A stretch of DNA of 40,800 bases, taken from a virus. Under the pieces are notes generated by a model. It was not told where the DNA came from and searched no databases. It saw only the letters and a list, made by a program, of their open reading frames with translations. Where the stretch lies: IMG/VR virus record IMGVR_UViG_3300008113_000152, positions 1 through 40,800 of that record. The stretch is one strand, 5' to 3'. The translations under genes and the position numbers were made by a program. Shown here piece by piece: positions 22,001 to 31,900 of this stretch; the first letter of the stretch is position 1, and the number at the start of each line of letters is the position of its first letter.

Positions 22001-24770
22001 TTGTAGTATCATTTGCTGTAGGACCTTCTTGTACCCCATTAAGCCATAGTTTTATTTCGTCACTTAATCTATTAACTGCAATGTGGATCCATTGGTTTAA
22101 TAACGTTCTTACATCGGTTGTGCCTGTTATTGTAATACTGTTAAGACTATTGCCAAAAACTAAATTGCCAGTGGTGCCATCAACATAGATCCACCAAGTA
22201 TTGTCAGTAGAAGTGTTTCTACGATCAACAATATAATTTGCGCCTGAGCCGCTAATAGTTTGGATATAAATGAATGTTTCAAAACTAAAATTCCCAAACG
22301 TATTATAATCATTACTGGCAGCGTATTGTATCATACCGCCAACAATCCTTGCTGTTTGAGCTGATGTTCTACCAAATTTTTTCTGACTGTAAGATAGGCC
22401 TACACCACTTGTAGATGGAGTAGTTCCATTATATAAGTTTTCAAAATCTATAGAATCTTGAGCTGTCCTACCTTCTGGAATATTAAATCTAGACAAAAAT
22501 CTTGTGCTAGCGTAAACTTCTAGGGTATCTCCACTAATTTTGCACAAATCATTTTGTACATAATTTTCGCCTTCGTAAATGGCTGTTGCAAATTCGTATT
22601 GATTTTGTGCATTAACTGTAAATCTTGAAATTGCGCCGGCGCCATCGCTGGCTATAGAAGTTCCTGCTAAATTCGTATAACTTGCATCAGATCCAACTAA
22701 TCTTGTAGTTCTTCCTGAAAGAAAACTTACAGTGTTCCCGCCCACTGAGCTAACTTCCATCGCTCTATTTGAACCATTATTGATAAGATGTCCTGGCAAA
22801 ACTCCATTAGCATCTAATAATGTAAAAGAGGTAGCTCCAACTTCAACGTTTTGTGTAGCAAACGCAGTCACAACTACTCCGCCAGATCCTCTTATCGCAG
22901 ATACCTGCGTACCTACATTATAAGCAGATGCGTTAACTAGGGTACTTATAACAAGGCTTGTGGATACACTGGTAGTATAAGCGCCAATACCGCCTGGGGT
23001 ATAAAATGACACTGTTGTATTGATATTACCTGTTAACGCTTTACTAAGAGTAATTGTTGTGCCAGCAATATTGTTTACAAAAGTACCTGGTTGAAGTCCA
23101 GCAATAGTTGTATTGTTGCCAGATATTAATTGTCCTATAACAATTTGAGCAGCAGAGTTAACTACAATTGTGCTCTGGCCACTGGTACCGGTTGCAGTTC
23201 TTTGAACTACAAAATCATTATTTCCGCCATACTGTTGTTCAGTAATTCTAGTTCCAACAGGCAATGAACCGCCAGTTAATCTTTGTCCAACTGCTATTCT
23301 TCCACTTACTAGAGAAGACGCAAATATTGTTGTTGCGCTTGATGTTGCTTGAAATTGAGCTGAGTTGCTAGTTAACGGATCACCGACTTGTGGGGCTGTC
23401 CCAGTGAAGGCAAGAGTATTTTCTCCTGCAACATAATCTAAATTTGTAATAAAACTACCGCTATTACCTTGAGAAGCTACAGAGAATGTCGGGCCACCAA
23501 TATTTGCTCCAGTATAAAATCCAGAAACACGCAACTGTGTATAGGATGTAGATAATACTTCTCCAGAGATTGAGCCAACTCTTGATTTACTAAAATAGGT
23601 AAAGGATGTTGCTGTTGGAGTAGTATTAACTAAAAAGGTTCCTTCAGCACGACTAAATCCAGTTACCGAGCTAGCTAACGCTTTAATACTAATTGGTGTT
23701 CCTGCTGTTAAAAAATGAGGACTAACACAATTTACTGTAATTATACTAGGGCCAATACTATTTGTAGTAGATGATGCATCAGTTGTTACTGAAACAACTA
23801 GAATATCACTACCCGGAATTTCGTATGTCGATGGATATCCTCTAGTTGTCGAAATGGCTTGCCATTTAGTAGGCTGCAATCCGTATTCAAAGTCAGCATC
23901 AAGCATGGCCTGCGGAGCAGCCATTCTTTGTCGCTCCATTGCATCAGTACCAAATTGATACGGTCTAGTTCTTAATTCGTTTTCATCAACAAAAATTTGA
24001 ATAGAATCTGTAGATGCATGTGTACTGGTATTGTAATATAAAGTTAATTGTGTATAACCCTGTGCCCATTCTAACAATCTCGGAAATATGTCAGTTTCGT
24101 CTCGAATAAATTCTCTTACAGCACCTGCAGTAGGGTCACTAAAATCATATATAATTTCGTTTTTAGTTGTATTGGTAATTAAAAGAATTTGATTTTGTTC
24201 ATATTTTTTAGGAAATTTAAGTCTACCAACTCCGGTAACTTCTGTTGGCAAGGCACCTAATCCATTTTCAATTACATTGGTTAAAATTCCAACAAGCTCG
24301 GTTACTCTCGCGGTAGTTCCATTCTCAGTTATTTTTCCGGGAATAATAGCCTGCGATACCACTGCCTGATACGATGGTGCTGCGGTATTAGTAAGAATAT
24401 ATGTGTTAATTATACCTCTTAAAAATATATGTGTTTGAATTTCTACCTGTCTATCGCCGTCAATTTGCGGAACATCATTTACCCAATATTTAGAAGATAC
24501 ACGACGAGTTTCTTCATTTCCGCCATATCTTAAATCAAACAAATATGCATCGATGATATATCCTACATCCCTTTCACATTTTTCAGAATTAAAAACATAC
24601 CCAACAAATGGAGCAATGTTTGCAGTAACCTGTGCATTGATGTATGCCGTTGCTTCCTTTTTTAAATAAGTTTTATTTGCAAGAAGCAAATCATATGCAT
24701 TTGGTCTTGCATTACTAAGATACGAAAGACCTGGTTTAAAACTGTATTCTCTAAGTTGAATTTTTGCCAT
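19014..24770 (-). CDS. Giant modular tail/adhesin protein with a LamG-like lectin domain (1918 aa)
   Basis: A virion surface protein, probably tail-fibre or baseplate associated. Residues about 60-85 have KCERDVGYIIDAYLFDLRYGG, a motif I remember from giant structural proteins of marine T4-like phages. DADFEYGLQPTKW follows near 290. Residues 400-750 are Ig-like beta repeats rich in T, S, G and V. Residues about 775-965 look like a LamG/ConA-like lectin jelly roll (FENLYNGTTP, FGNFSFETFIYI, LNQWIHIAVNR, IKLWLNGV). The C-terminal module (HRPFDGGV near 1212, KYIRYQSGKG, DDQNGIFFEFNG, SEWNLDKCDGSGPSGYILD, WYGAGFIDW, AYMRTGNLPVRYE) is shared with the 2471-residue protein. AAGAG precedes the ATG. 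It follows the 355-residue gene by 11 bases and ends at the convergent TTAA. Confidence 0.82.
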   Translation of the reverse strand: MAKIQLREYSFKPGLSYLSNARPNAYDLLLANKTYLKKEATAYINAQVTANIAPFVGYVFNSEKCERDVGYIIDAYLFDLRYGGNEETRRVSSKYWVNDVPQIDGDRQVEIQTHIFLRGIINTYILTNTAAPSYQAVVSQAIIPGKITENGTTARVTELVGILTNVIENGLGALPTEVTGVGRLKFPKKYEQNQILLITNTTKNEIIYDFSDPTAGAVREFIRDETDIFPRLLEWAQGYTQLTLYYNTSTHASTDSIQIFVDENELRTRPYQFGTDAMERQRMAAPQAMLDADFEYGLQPTKWQAISTTRGYPSTYEIPGSDILVVSVTTDASSTTNSIGPSIITVNCVSPHFLTAGTPISIKALASSVTGFSRAEGTFLVNTTPTATSFTYFSKSRVGSISGEVLSTSYTQLRVSGFYTGANIGGPTFSVASQGNSGSFITNLDYVAGENTLAFTGTAPQVGDPLTSNSAQFQATSSATTIFASSLVSGRIAVGQRLTGGSLPVGTRITEQQYGGNNDFVVQRTATGTSGQSTIVVNSAAQIVIGQLISGNNTTIAGLQPGTFVNNIAGTTITLSKALTGNINTTVSFYTPGGIGAYTTSVSTSLVISTLVNASAYNVGTQVSAIRGSGGVVVTAFATQNVEVGATSFTLLDANGVLPGHLINNGSNRAMEVSSVGGNTVSFLSGRTTRLVGSDASYTNLAGTSIASDGAGAISRFTVNAQNQYEFATAIYEGENYVQNDLCKISGDTLEVYASTRFLSRFNIPEGRTAQDSIDFENLYNGTTPSTSGVGLSYSQKKFGRTSAQTARIVGGMIQYAASNDYNTFGNFSFETFIYIQTISGSGANYIVDRRNTSTDNTWWIYVDGTTGNLVFGNSLNSITITGTTDVRTLLNQWIHIAVNRLSDEIKLWLNGVQEGPTANDTTNYQGNTQLTLGGTFDISSTSGINAFFDETRLRNVSTYSDPFTPTSNPFPADAVGATPANDITFRVATITSGGGILSASNITGTLPAGQSFSTGFIARGTAVVQTPIGNGASFNVNRVSGSYTGITLSQSGTGYLVGNLIRIPENLLDGEGNQSRNLILSVTQIAAGGGIISVSTISGTARSTGDPVQFLSSIDISDGLSGPLLNGTTTTYSAIAKILVTFPSGHGLTPGSSISVAIGSGGSNHALASGPFFVEDVPTKNTLRYTVRSAGLIGTSPGITGLIYPRTDAFFLHRPFDGGVLLSTGTPSHGAQAVRMSKKYIRYQSGKGAMYTTGALFAPSYDIRGIVADGTAVNSLITITIDDNDHGLQIKSDVRISGAITVGYNGDYEVVEILDERVFRVRAQTQLGNVVAEIGAQCQMAHTGWHGAYVRAGAFDDQNGIFFEFNGDEMALVKRSSTFQLAGTVSMNVDSNLVTGSNTRFRDQLQEGDRIIIRGMTHLVSDVISQTSMTVNPDFRGVVNVTNAKVCLIQDYRIPQSEWNLDKCDGSGPSGYILDVTKMQMIGMQYSWYGAGFIDWMFRGPNGDYVFAHRLKGNNLNTEAYMRTGNLPVRYEVLNEGGRSKLAATITSSSTNLTLKDAQFFPEVGTVYCENELISYTSKSGNVLGGLTRGTSYVNFSAGAQRTFTAGAAAGHDANVGVVLVSSTASPLISHWGSAYIMDGRFDTDRGYIFNYQITNLAVTNLKTTAFAIRLAPSVSNAITGDLGERELLNRAQLLLNSLEVVGGNPASSDSFIIEGVLNPLNYPSLAADITWFGLTSTAQGGQPSFAQIANGSSITFAGFAPVAATPTTGFNTTPKARLRSAIFTSSQVADVRLGFVVSATGGVQSGTVVERIQTDSPGAGQTTITISKDVTAAVSGSVTFTSPTYAQPGEQVFAFASPQGVREVLDLSELKELTSTAIGGRGTFPNGPDVLAINIYSTGTAAVTANLILRWGEAQA
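21880..22450 (-). other. LamG/ConA-like lectin domain within the 1918-residue protein
   Basis: About residues 775-965. Features are the opening FENLYNGT, FGRTSAQTARIVGG, SFETFIYI strand, YIVDRR, WWIYVDG, LNQWIHIAVNR, IKLWLNGVQEG and FFDETRLRN, in the usual order of LamG-type jelly rolls, where a W-x-H-x-A strand precedes the KLWLNG strand. It suggests binding of surface glycan on the host. The paralogous 2471-residue protein shows no such domain. Confidence 0.7.
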
Positions 24771-24781
24771 ATTTTTTCTCT

Positions 24782-25849
24782 TTAACCACCTAATGCAATT
24801 GCTAATGCAGTTGCTTTTCTATTTGCATAAACTTTTGTTGCCACTAGCGTATTAGTTTCTGGTGCAGTTGTTTGTGTTGTACCATCATTAAATACAATTT
24901 CTGATACATAACCAGCCTTAAATCTATAACTTGGATTACCTAACGCATATTGATTATTTACTGCCGGTACTAACACATATCTTCTATCATTATCTAATAC
25001 ATTTGTGGTTGTTAAAACTAATTGACCTGCTCCTTTAGCAAATGCATCAGTTGAAATGACTAAAGAAGTTTGTCCAGTTACTGAGGTTCCATTATAACCA
25101 GATTGTCTCATGTTAATTCCGCCGCTGGCATCAAATGCAACATCAGTTTCAAAACCAGCAGATGGTTTAATTTTTCCACTAGATGTCTTTGTTAAAATAT
25201 TAGTTTCAATGTCAACACCGCCACTACCTATCCATATTTTATTAAATCTGTTAGTATTAGAACCAATTTGTAGTGTGTTGTTTGTAAAAGATAAAATATT
25301 ACCTTTATTTGTTTGATCGTAATTTAATCTAATAGGACTGTTTATTTCTAATGTTGTAGAATCTGATGCGCCAATTTGATTATTTTGAAAATAAAATCCT
25401 TCAATGCTAACTCGTTGATCGGCGTTAATAACAATCGATCCAGATTCTGTTATTTGTACAAGTCCACTACCTGATGAATTTTGAAGTTTAATTGATGTAG
25501 CATTAACTGTACTATGTAATAAAAAGTCGGTGCCGTCAAAACTTAAACTACCTGCATTTTGACTACTTGAATTTTTAAATTCAATTTTTTCGTTGCTTCT
25601 TACATCTAAATTTCCAACCAACGACGTAACTGCCGTAATTGTACCCAAGGTTACATTAGTTGTTGCACCACCAAGATTTGAAAGATCTGACCGTAATAAC
25701 TCAAAACCTCCACGAGTTTCGCCGTCGTATAATCTTAAAGTTTTTGAATCATAGTCATAGGTAATTTCGCCGCGAAATCCTTCCCTAAAAGTTTTTAAAC
25801 TAACAGGAAGTAATCTTAATCGAGCAGCAAGTATCTCACGTGTTGGCAT
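24782..25849 (-). CDS. Tail-fibre-like protein with an ALGG C-terminal tag (355 aa)
   Basis: The N-terminus (EGFRGEITYDYDSKTLRLYDGETRGGFELLRSD, about 23-55) is the 'tail fibre head' type motif with a D-x-x-x-x-x-L-x-L-x-DG-x-T-x-GG signature. The middle contains repeated short beta units (FKNSSSQNAGSLSFDG, LVQITESGSIVINADQRVSIEGFYFQNNQIG) like those of the 497- and 503-residue paralogues. The C-terminus ends ATALAIALGG, shared with the 1114-residue protein. The start is supported by AGGTGGG 6 bases upstream. A late octamer and a terminator lie in front. The precise fibre or adaptor role is unproven. Confidence 0.78.
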   Translation of the reverse strand: MPTREILAARLRLLPVSLKTFREGFRGEITYDYDSKTLRLYDGETRGGFELLRSDLSNLGGATTNVTLGTITAVTSLVGNLDVRSNEKIEFKNSSSQNAGSLSFDGTDFLLHSTVNATSIKLQNSSGSGLVQITESGSIVINADQRVSIEGFYFQNNQIGASDSTTLEINSPIRLNYDQTNKGNILSFTNNTLQIGSNTNRFNKIWIGSGGVDIETNILTKTSSGKIKPSAGFETDVAFDASGGINMRQSGYNGTSVTGQTSLVISTDAFAKGAGQLVLTTTNVLDNDRRYVLVPAVNNQYALGNPSYRFKAGYVSEIVFNDGTTQTTAPETNTLVATKVYANRKATALAIALGG

Positions 25850-25867
25850 GTTATCCCACCTTTTTAT

Positions 25868-25875
25868 TATTTATC
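25868..25875 (-). promoter_or_regulatory. Late promoter -10 element (GATAAATA) for the 355- and 1918-residue genes
   Basis: GATAAATA on the minus strand, 18 bases before the ATG at 25849, lies directly after the terminator stem of the 2471-residue gene. A conventional ribosome site follows. Confidence 0.75.
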
Positions 25876-25892
25876 ATAATCAAAAGGTAACA

Positions 25893-25918
25893 AAAAACCC
25901 CACCTAAGTGGGGTTTTT
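25893..25918. terminator. Strong terminator after the 2471-residue gene
   Basis: A perfect 11-base-pair stem (AAAAACCCCAC with GTGGGGTTTTT) has a 4-base loop CTAA. A/T runs on both sides allow either direction. In context it ends the minus-strand transcript of the gene that stops at 25924. Confidence 0.92.
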
Positions 25919-25923
25919 GTTGA

Positions 25924-28900
25924 TTAGGCCTGTGATTCTTTCCAAGTAATTCGCGCAGTAACTGATGTAACTGCCGAAGTATCTGTTGGAACCATACAAA
26001 CACTTAACACATCAGGACCGTTCGGGAATACATAGTCACCACCAAGTACAGAATTTCCTAGATCAACTAGTTCATTCAAATCTTGAACTGTGACGTTTCC
26101 AGCAGTTGATGCAGTTGCACGGAATTCATAAATTGTAACTCCGCCCACAATACTATCAGTTGCTTGTCCAGTATGTTTAATCACTTGAGTTAATGACGGT
26201 GTACCAAAGTTAGCAAAATATGCCTGTTGTGATAATGCACCGTTTAGAATCAATCTTACTGAAGCAGGTCTACTATTGGTATTTTGTACAACAATACCTA
26301 CCTGTTGTAATGTAATACTCATACGGTTGATAATATCTCGATCACCCAATGCGCCTACAATACTGCTGTCAACACTTGGTGCTAGACGTAGACTTAAAAT
26401 TGGAGTAATAGTTGTACCACTAGTGTTTGCAGGAATGCTAATAGTATCGCTACCACCAGAACCTGTTGCAAGAGTAAACAAGTATGCCTTATCATCTTCA
26501 AATGTTCCATCCATAATTACCGAAGCACCCCAGTGATATAAGCTTGGTGCGTAAGTTGGTGCAGCACCATTCTTAATCTCGTAACGAGCAGGTAAATTAC
26601 CAGATCTCATATATGCTTCTACTTCTCTATTATTATGAATAAACTCATGAACATAAATTACTTTTCCGTCCGGACCTTTAAATCCAAAACGTACTTTACC
26701 TGCACCGTACCATGAATAATCAATGTAGGCCATTTGCATACGATTAACGTCAAGTACAAAACCGCTAGGTCCAGTACCATCGCATTTATCAAGACTCCAA
26801 CTACTTTGATTAACCTTGGTATCAACAACTTTGGTAATAACTGCTCCAGATACTGTCACTCCTCTGTATCTTGGTGTAACATGTAATTCAGTGTTACTGA
26901 CTACAACTACTACTTTCATAGTCTGTCCTCTAATTACAATAACATCACCGGCTGCTAACTGCTTAGTGAAATTAGTATCGGAACCTGTGACTAATCTACC
27001 TCTATTATTAATTGCAGCAGTTCCTCCAAGTTGTCCAGTTGCACTTCTACGTACACAACCTAACGCTTGTCCGTTATATTCGTAGAATAGACCGTTCTGA
27101 TCATCAAACATACCAGCACGAACTAGAGCATCCGACCATTCAGTTACAAACAGATTTGGAAATCCGCCCGGTGTAAGATCACCAGGAACACCGTTTGTAG
27201 CATAACGGAAAGTGAAATCATCAACTACATCAAATACTGTAAAATATCCAAGTCCGCCTGCTGGAGTTGTATACGGAGTTGCTGATCCAGAACCAACAAC
27301 AACCTGTTCAATTTTGATTCTATTAGTTGCAACTAATTTATGCGGTCTACGTGTTTTAACTGTTGCATAAGTTGTACCGTCGTGTGTGATACGATTTACG
27401 TCAATACTTGGACTAAAGTTAACACCTGTAGAATATTGTAGCCCTTTACCAGATTGATAGCGGAAATACTTGCGTGTCTGACGTACAATACTTACGTTTG
27501 GACTAGTTGATGCATTAATCTCAACACCGCCATCAAATGGTCTATGTACATTAGTACAATCTGGACGTACATATAATTCAGTTTCCTGAATAATTGGTAA
27601 TGCTAATAACACACCGTTTCTAACGTTACTTCCCTGTTGACCAGTAAAGAATATCGTACCTGTTGGTGCATTAGTTGTCAGTGCACCAGTATTGTCATAT
27701 CTAATATAGCTAGAACCTAGTACTGTTGATGCAATCAAGTAATGTTGGAAACCAGTACCACGAGTTGTAATATCAACTGGTATCATTCTCAATGCATTAT
27801 CTTCGTTGGTTGCTAATTGAATGATATCCTTGGTTTTTCTAATTACATAATAGGAAGTACCATCAGTTAATCCAGCCATTACAGTACCACTGTTAGGTAA
27901 ACCAAAGGTATAAACCACTTTTGTACCAGTATATAAATTATGGTCTGGTAGATAAATTTCATCAGTGTCAAGATTAACAACATCAATTTGCAAGCTAGCC
28001 ACACCAACAAAACTGCCCTGTGGATTAAATTGAATTTGTCTAGCAGTAAACGGATCAGTTACAATCATTTCTTGATCGTTTACTACAGACAATACATTCA
28101 TTTCATAGGTTACGTTTTCAATAACTGCAAATCTATGAGCAGCGTTACCTGTTGGAGCTACTGCTGTAATATTTACTGCTGTTTGTGTAGCAACTGCGCC
28201 ACCACCACTACCGCCTTCGATAGCTTCAGCGTAGGTGTTGTGCAGAGTAATATTATTAGCGTCTTGTCTGTTAACATAGTAAATTCTATTAGCTACTAAT
28301 CCGCCAATTGGTGTTTGATACGAAGTAGCGCCAGCAGTGTTAATTACTTGACTTTGAGTACCAACAGCTGGAGTTGTTCCTGCATGATTTCCGCCAATTG
28401 CATCAATTTCATAACGCACTGCGTCACCTGTTAATAATCTGTGAGCGGTGATTGTAATTGTATCATTGGCAACACTTGGTGCAGTGTTTGCGTTAAAATA
28501 AATTGTACGTTTTGGAATTTGATTACTTACCTTAACAGTATTGCCGCCTCTATAACTTACTAGGAATCTAGTACTGTATGATGGTAATGTAGGCACTCTT
28601 AACCAACTTAAATTATCCAAGTTAGTGGTTAGTGATACAGGAACTTGGCTGGCGCCAGTGTTGGCACTAGTCAAACTCATAAAGTATGTGTTGTTATATA
28701 AAACAACGTCACCGTATACATAAGTATCACTGGCGTTCCACTCGCCTCTATAAATTGTTCCTCTTAGAGTCGGATTCGATACTTTAAACTGGTGAACAGT
28801 TCCCAATCCTACACCAACAAGATCAACTAAGTCTGTATTGGTATACGCACCAACCCAAGTGTTGTGTAGAGAGAAGTTGTTGGCCGCTGATGCGCCACCA

Positions 28901-31900
28901 CCGCCCCTAGGTGCACCAGATGCAGTATTATTAACAAAATACTGGCGTCCATCAACCAGACCGTTAATTACACGACCACCGGCCCATACTCTATAAATTA
29001 CTCTGTCACCAGTTACTAAACCGTGTGAAGTAAAATTAATACGATCCGATGAAGCTAACACTGTAGCTGCTGAGCTACCGTTAACAATTAAATCTCTGGC
29101 TACAATTGTTGCTAGTCCACCCGATAAGCTTTCGCCAAATACCTGATCTGTAGTAAATGTATGGGCTCCGGCACTTCCTAAACTTGCAAATCTAGTAATA
29201 GCAATTCCTGCCAATGCATTTGCTTTGGTAGTTGCTAATTGGAAACTGTCTAAACCGGTTCTAATTACATAATATGCAGTATTATTGATTAGACTATTAT
29301 AAGTGTTGTTACCTGTTGGAGGAACTGTACCTTCACCAATAGCGTTGGCTAATGCTCCTTTTGAGTAGGTTACTTTGGTACCAGTATTAAATCCATGATT
29401 TGTAATTTGGAATTCACCGGTTTCCATTTGTAGATAATCTGCAGGTTCAAAGTAGAATATTCTATTTGAAACTGTAGTACCTATCGGTAAAGCAATAGTA
29501 TTATTTCCAACGCTGGTAGCAGTATAACCGCCATCTAAAGTTCCAGTAGACGATACATCTTCAAAAGTATGGTCAATAGCACTGCTGGCTAAACCTTGGA
29601 TAGGAACAGCATTATAGAAATGTATAAATGTCCAGTTAGTACCTGCAGTTGTAATATCAATTGGGAATCCTGCATAAGCCAATGCCGGTGTCAATGCTAA
29701 TCCAAATGTATTCGCATTAAAGATAATTGCAAAATAAACTACACCGTTACCTGCGCTAACACCTGTAGCAACACCGCCTGTGGTTGCAGCAACAGTTACA
29801 GTTTCACCTGCTTTTAAGTTATGAGTAGTAACAGTCCACCAATCGTTGGTAGCATCACCGGCACCGGCTGTAAGTTGTCTACTACGTCCAGCTTCTGTTT
29901 CAAATAGTTGGAAACTTCCGTATAGTTTTTCAACTAATGCTCCTTCTACAATAGCAGCAGCAGTTGTTGCTCGTTGTGCTCTGGTAACTGTTAGTGTAGT
30001 ACCTGAAATGTTAGTAATTAAAATAAACTCGGTACCTACTTTAATAGTGTCACCTATTGCTAATCCAGTGTTGGTAGTAATTGTCAAACTAGTTGCAACA
30101 GCAGTTGCAGCACTTAATGTTCCAGATATATTCCATAGAATAGTATTATTAACATTTCTAACAATATATTGTGTGTTGTTAACAAGACCAGGGTATCCAG
30201 ACAGGCCGCTACCTAAATCAAGTCCGCCGTTATTTTTATAACGAATAACAGCACCATCAACAAACACCTGATCTTGAATAGGTACTACAAATCTGTTGGC
30301 GTAAATGTTTTGAACAAATGGTGCAGTAAATGCCATTGGTGTACAAGCATTAGTTGTTTGAACAATTCCGCTTAACTGTACTGTTGGGTTACCTGTTGGT
30401 AACGCAGCCGATAACAGATGAACCTTAAAGATATCATTGGTGATTGGAACCATGTAGTACTGACTACCGCTGGTCAATCCAGGAATAACCTGTGTAGGCT
30501 GTGTTAGATATGTACGAATTCTTGGCCAGTTAGCACCAGTTGCATCAGTTACTGTGTCAAATAGTGGACCAGGATAATCTGGGCCAGTAGGATATACACC
30601 CTGTGATGCAATTCCTGTAACTAAATCAGTGGATCCTGAAAGATTTCCAACACGTTGATTTGTCTGTACTCCGCCGTGATTTGCTAGGAAGAAGCTGTTG
30701 CTAAATGGATTTTCATCAATTGCGCAGCAGAAAAATCTTCCGCCACCCGTAACACCTGTGCCACCGACACCAGAGGTAATTGTACCGCCACTAAAGTCAA
30801 CTGGTGAGCCTGTAGGAGTTAAGCTAATAGAAAATTCTACAACACCGTCACCAGTCCATACATTTCTTACATAGTAATATTGAAAAGCACCAAAAGTATT
30901 GGCACTGGTAGTCACACCAGTTGGCGCAGATGAACCAGTACCTAATTTTAGAATAATTTTTTGTCCTTCGTAGATATTTGCTGGCACAGTTTGATATTGA
31001 GAGATAACACGATCACGTGCTGCTCCGCTTCCACCTGTTGCTGTTGCAGTAAATGTGTTTACAGTAAATCCTGGCTGAATACACATAAAACCGCCTGCAA
31101 TTGTGGTCAATGCACTAAAGTCAAGTTTACTACCAGAAGTTGCACTGGCGTAAGGTCCTGTTGCTACTGAAACGTTTTCACCCCAAAATAGTTCAAATGA
31201 GTCAGCGTCTACTCTATTGACAAAATAGATTGCATCACCTGTAGGAACGTTAGTTCCACCACTATTGGCTTGCCCATAGTTTTGAAAAATTACTGGCTCA
31301 CCAGTTTCTAAACCGTGATTTTTAATGTAGATTGCATCGCTATTGGCAGTAATACCGCAGTGTTGCAGAGTAAACCATTTACCAGTTTTAGATCTCCAAT
31401 CGTCAATAGACGCACGATGTCTATTCCAAAGCGGATCTTCATGTAGTTGTGCTCTAATACCGAATCCTGTTACAGCATCATATCTGTTAAAACTGGTTGT
31501 ACCATTGCCACCAGAATTTAATACAGTGTAAACTTGACTGGCAGTTGCATTGATATCAACACCAGCTGCATTGGTTGGTCCCTGCATTCTAAAAGTAGTG
31601 CCATTTCTATCAAAACTGGTAGAGATAACTCTAAATACACCGTTTAATGCTGCAACATCTGCCCCGCTAACTGTAATTTGCTGTTTAGGAAAAATATTAA
31701 GTCCTTGACATGTATTTCCAGCTGTTAATGTAACAATATAAACTGAAGTTGCATTAACTGATTCAATAGAAGCAATATTAGGAATTACATCAGTACCGCG
31801 TCTAAACAATGCAAATGTATGAGTACCTGATCCAATACCGTTAAAAACTAATTGACTTGTATCGGCATATGCATCTTTTGGGTTCATGTATAACTTGAAA

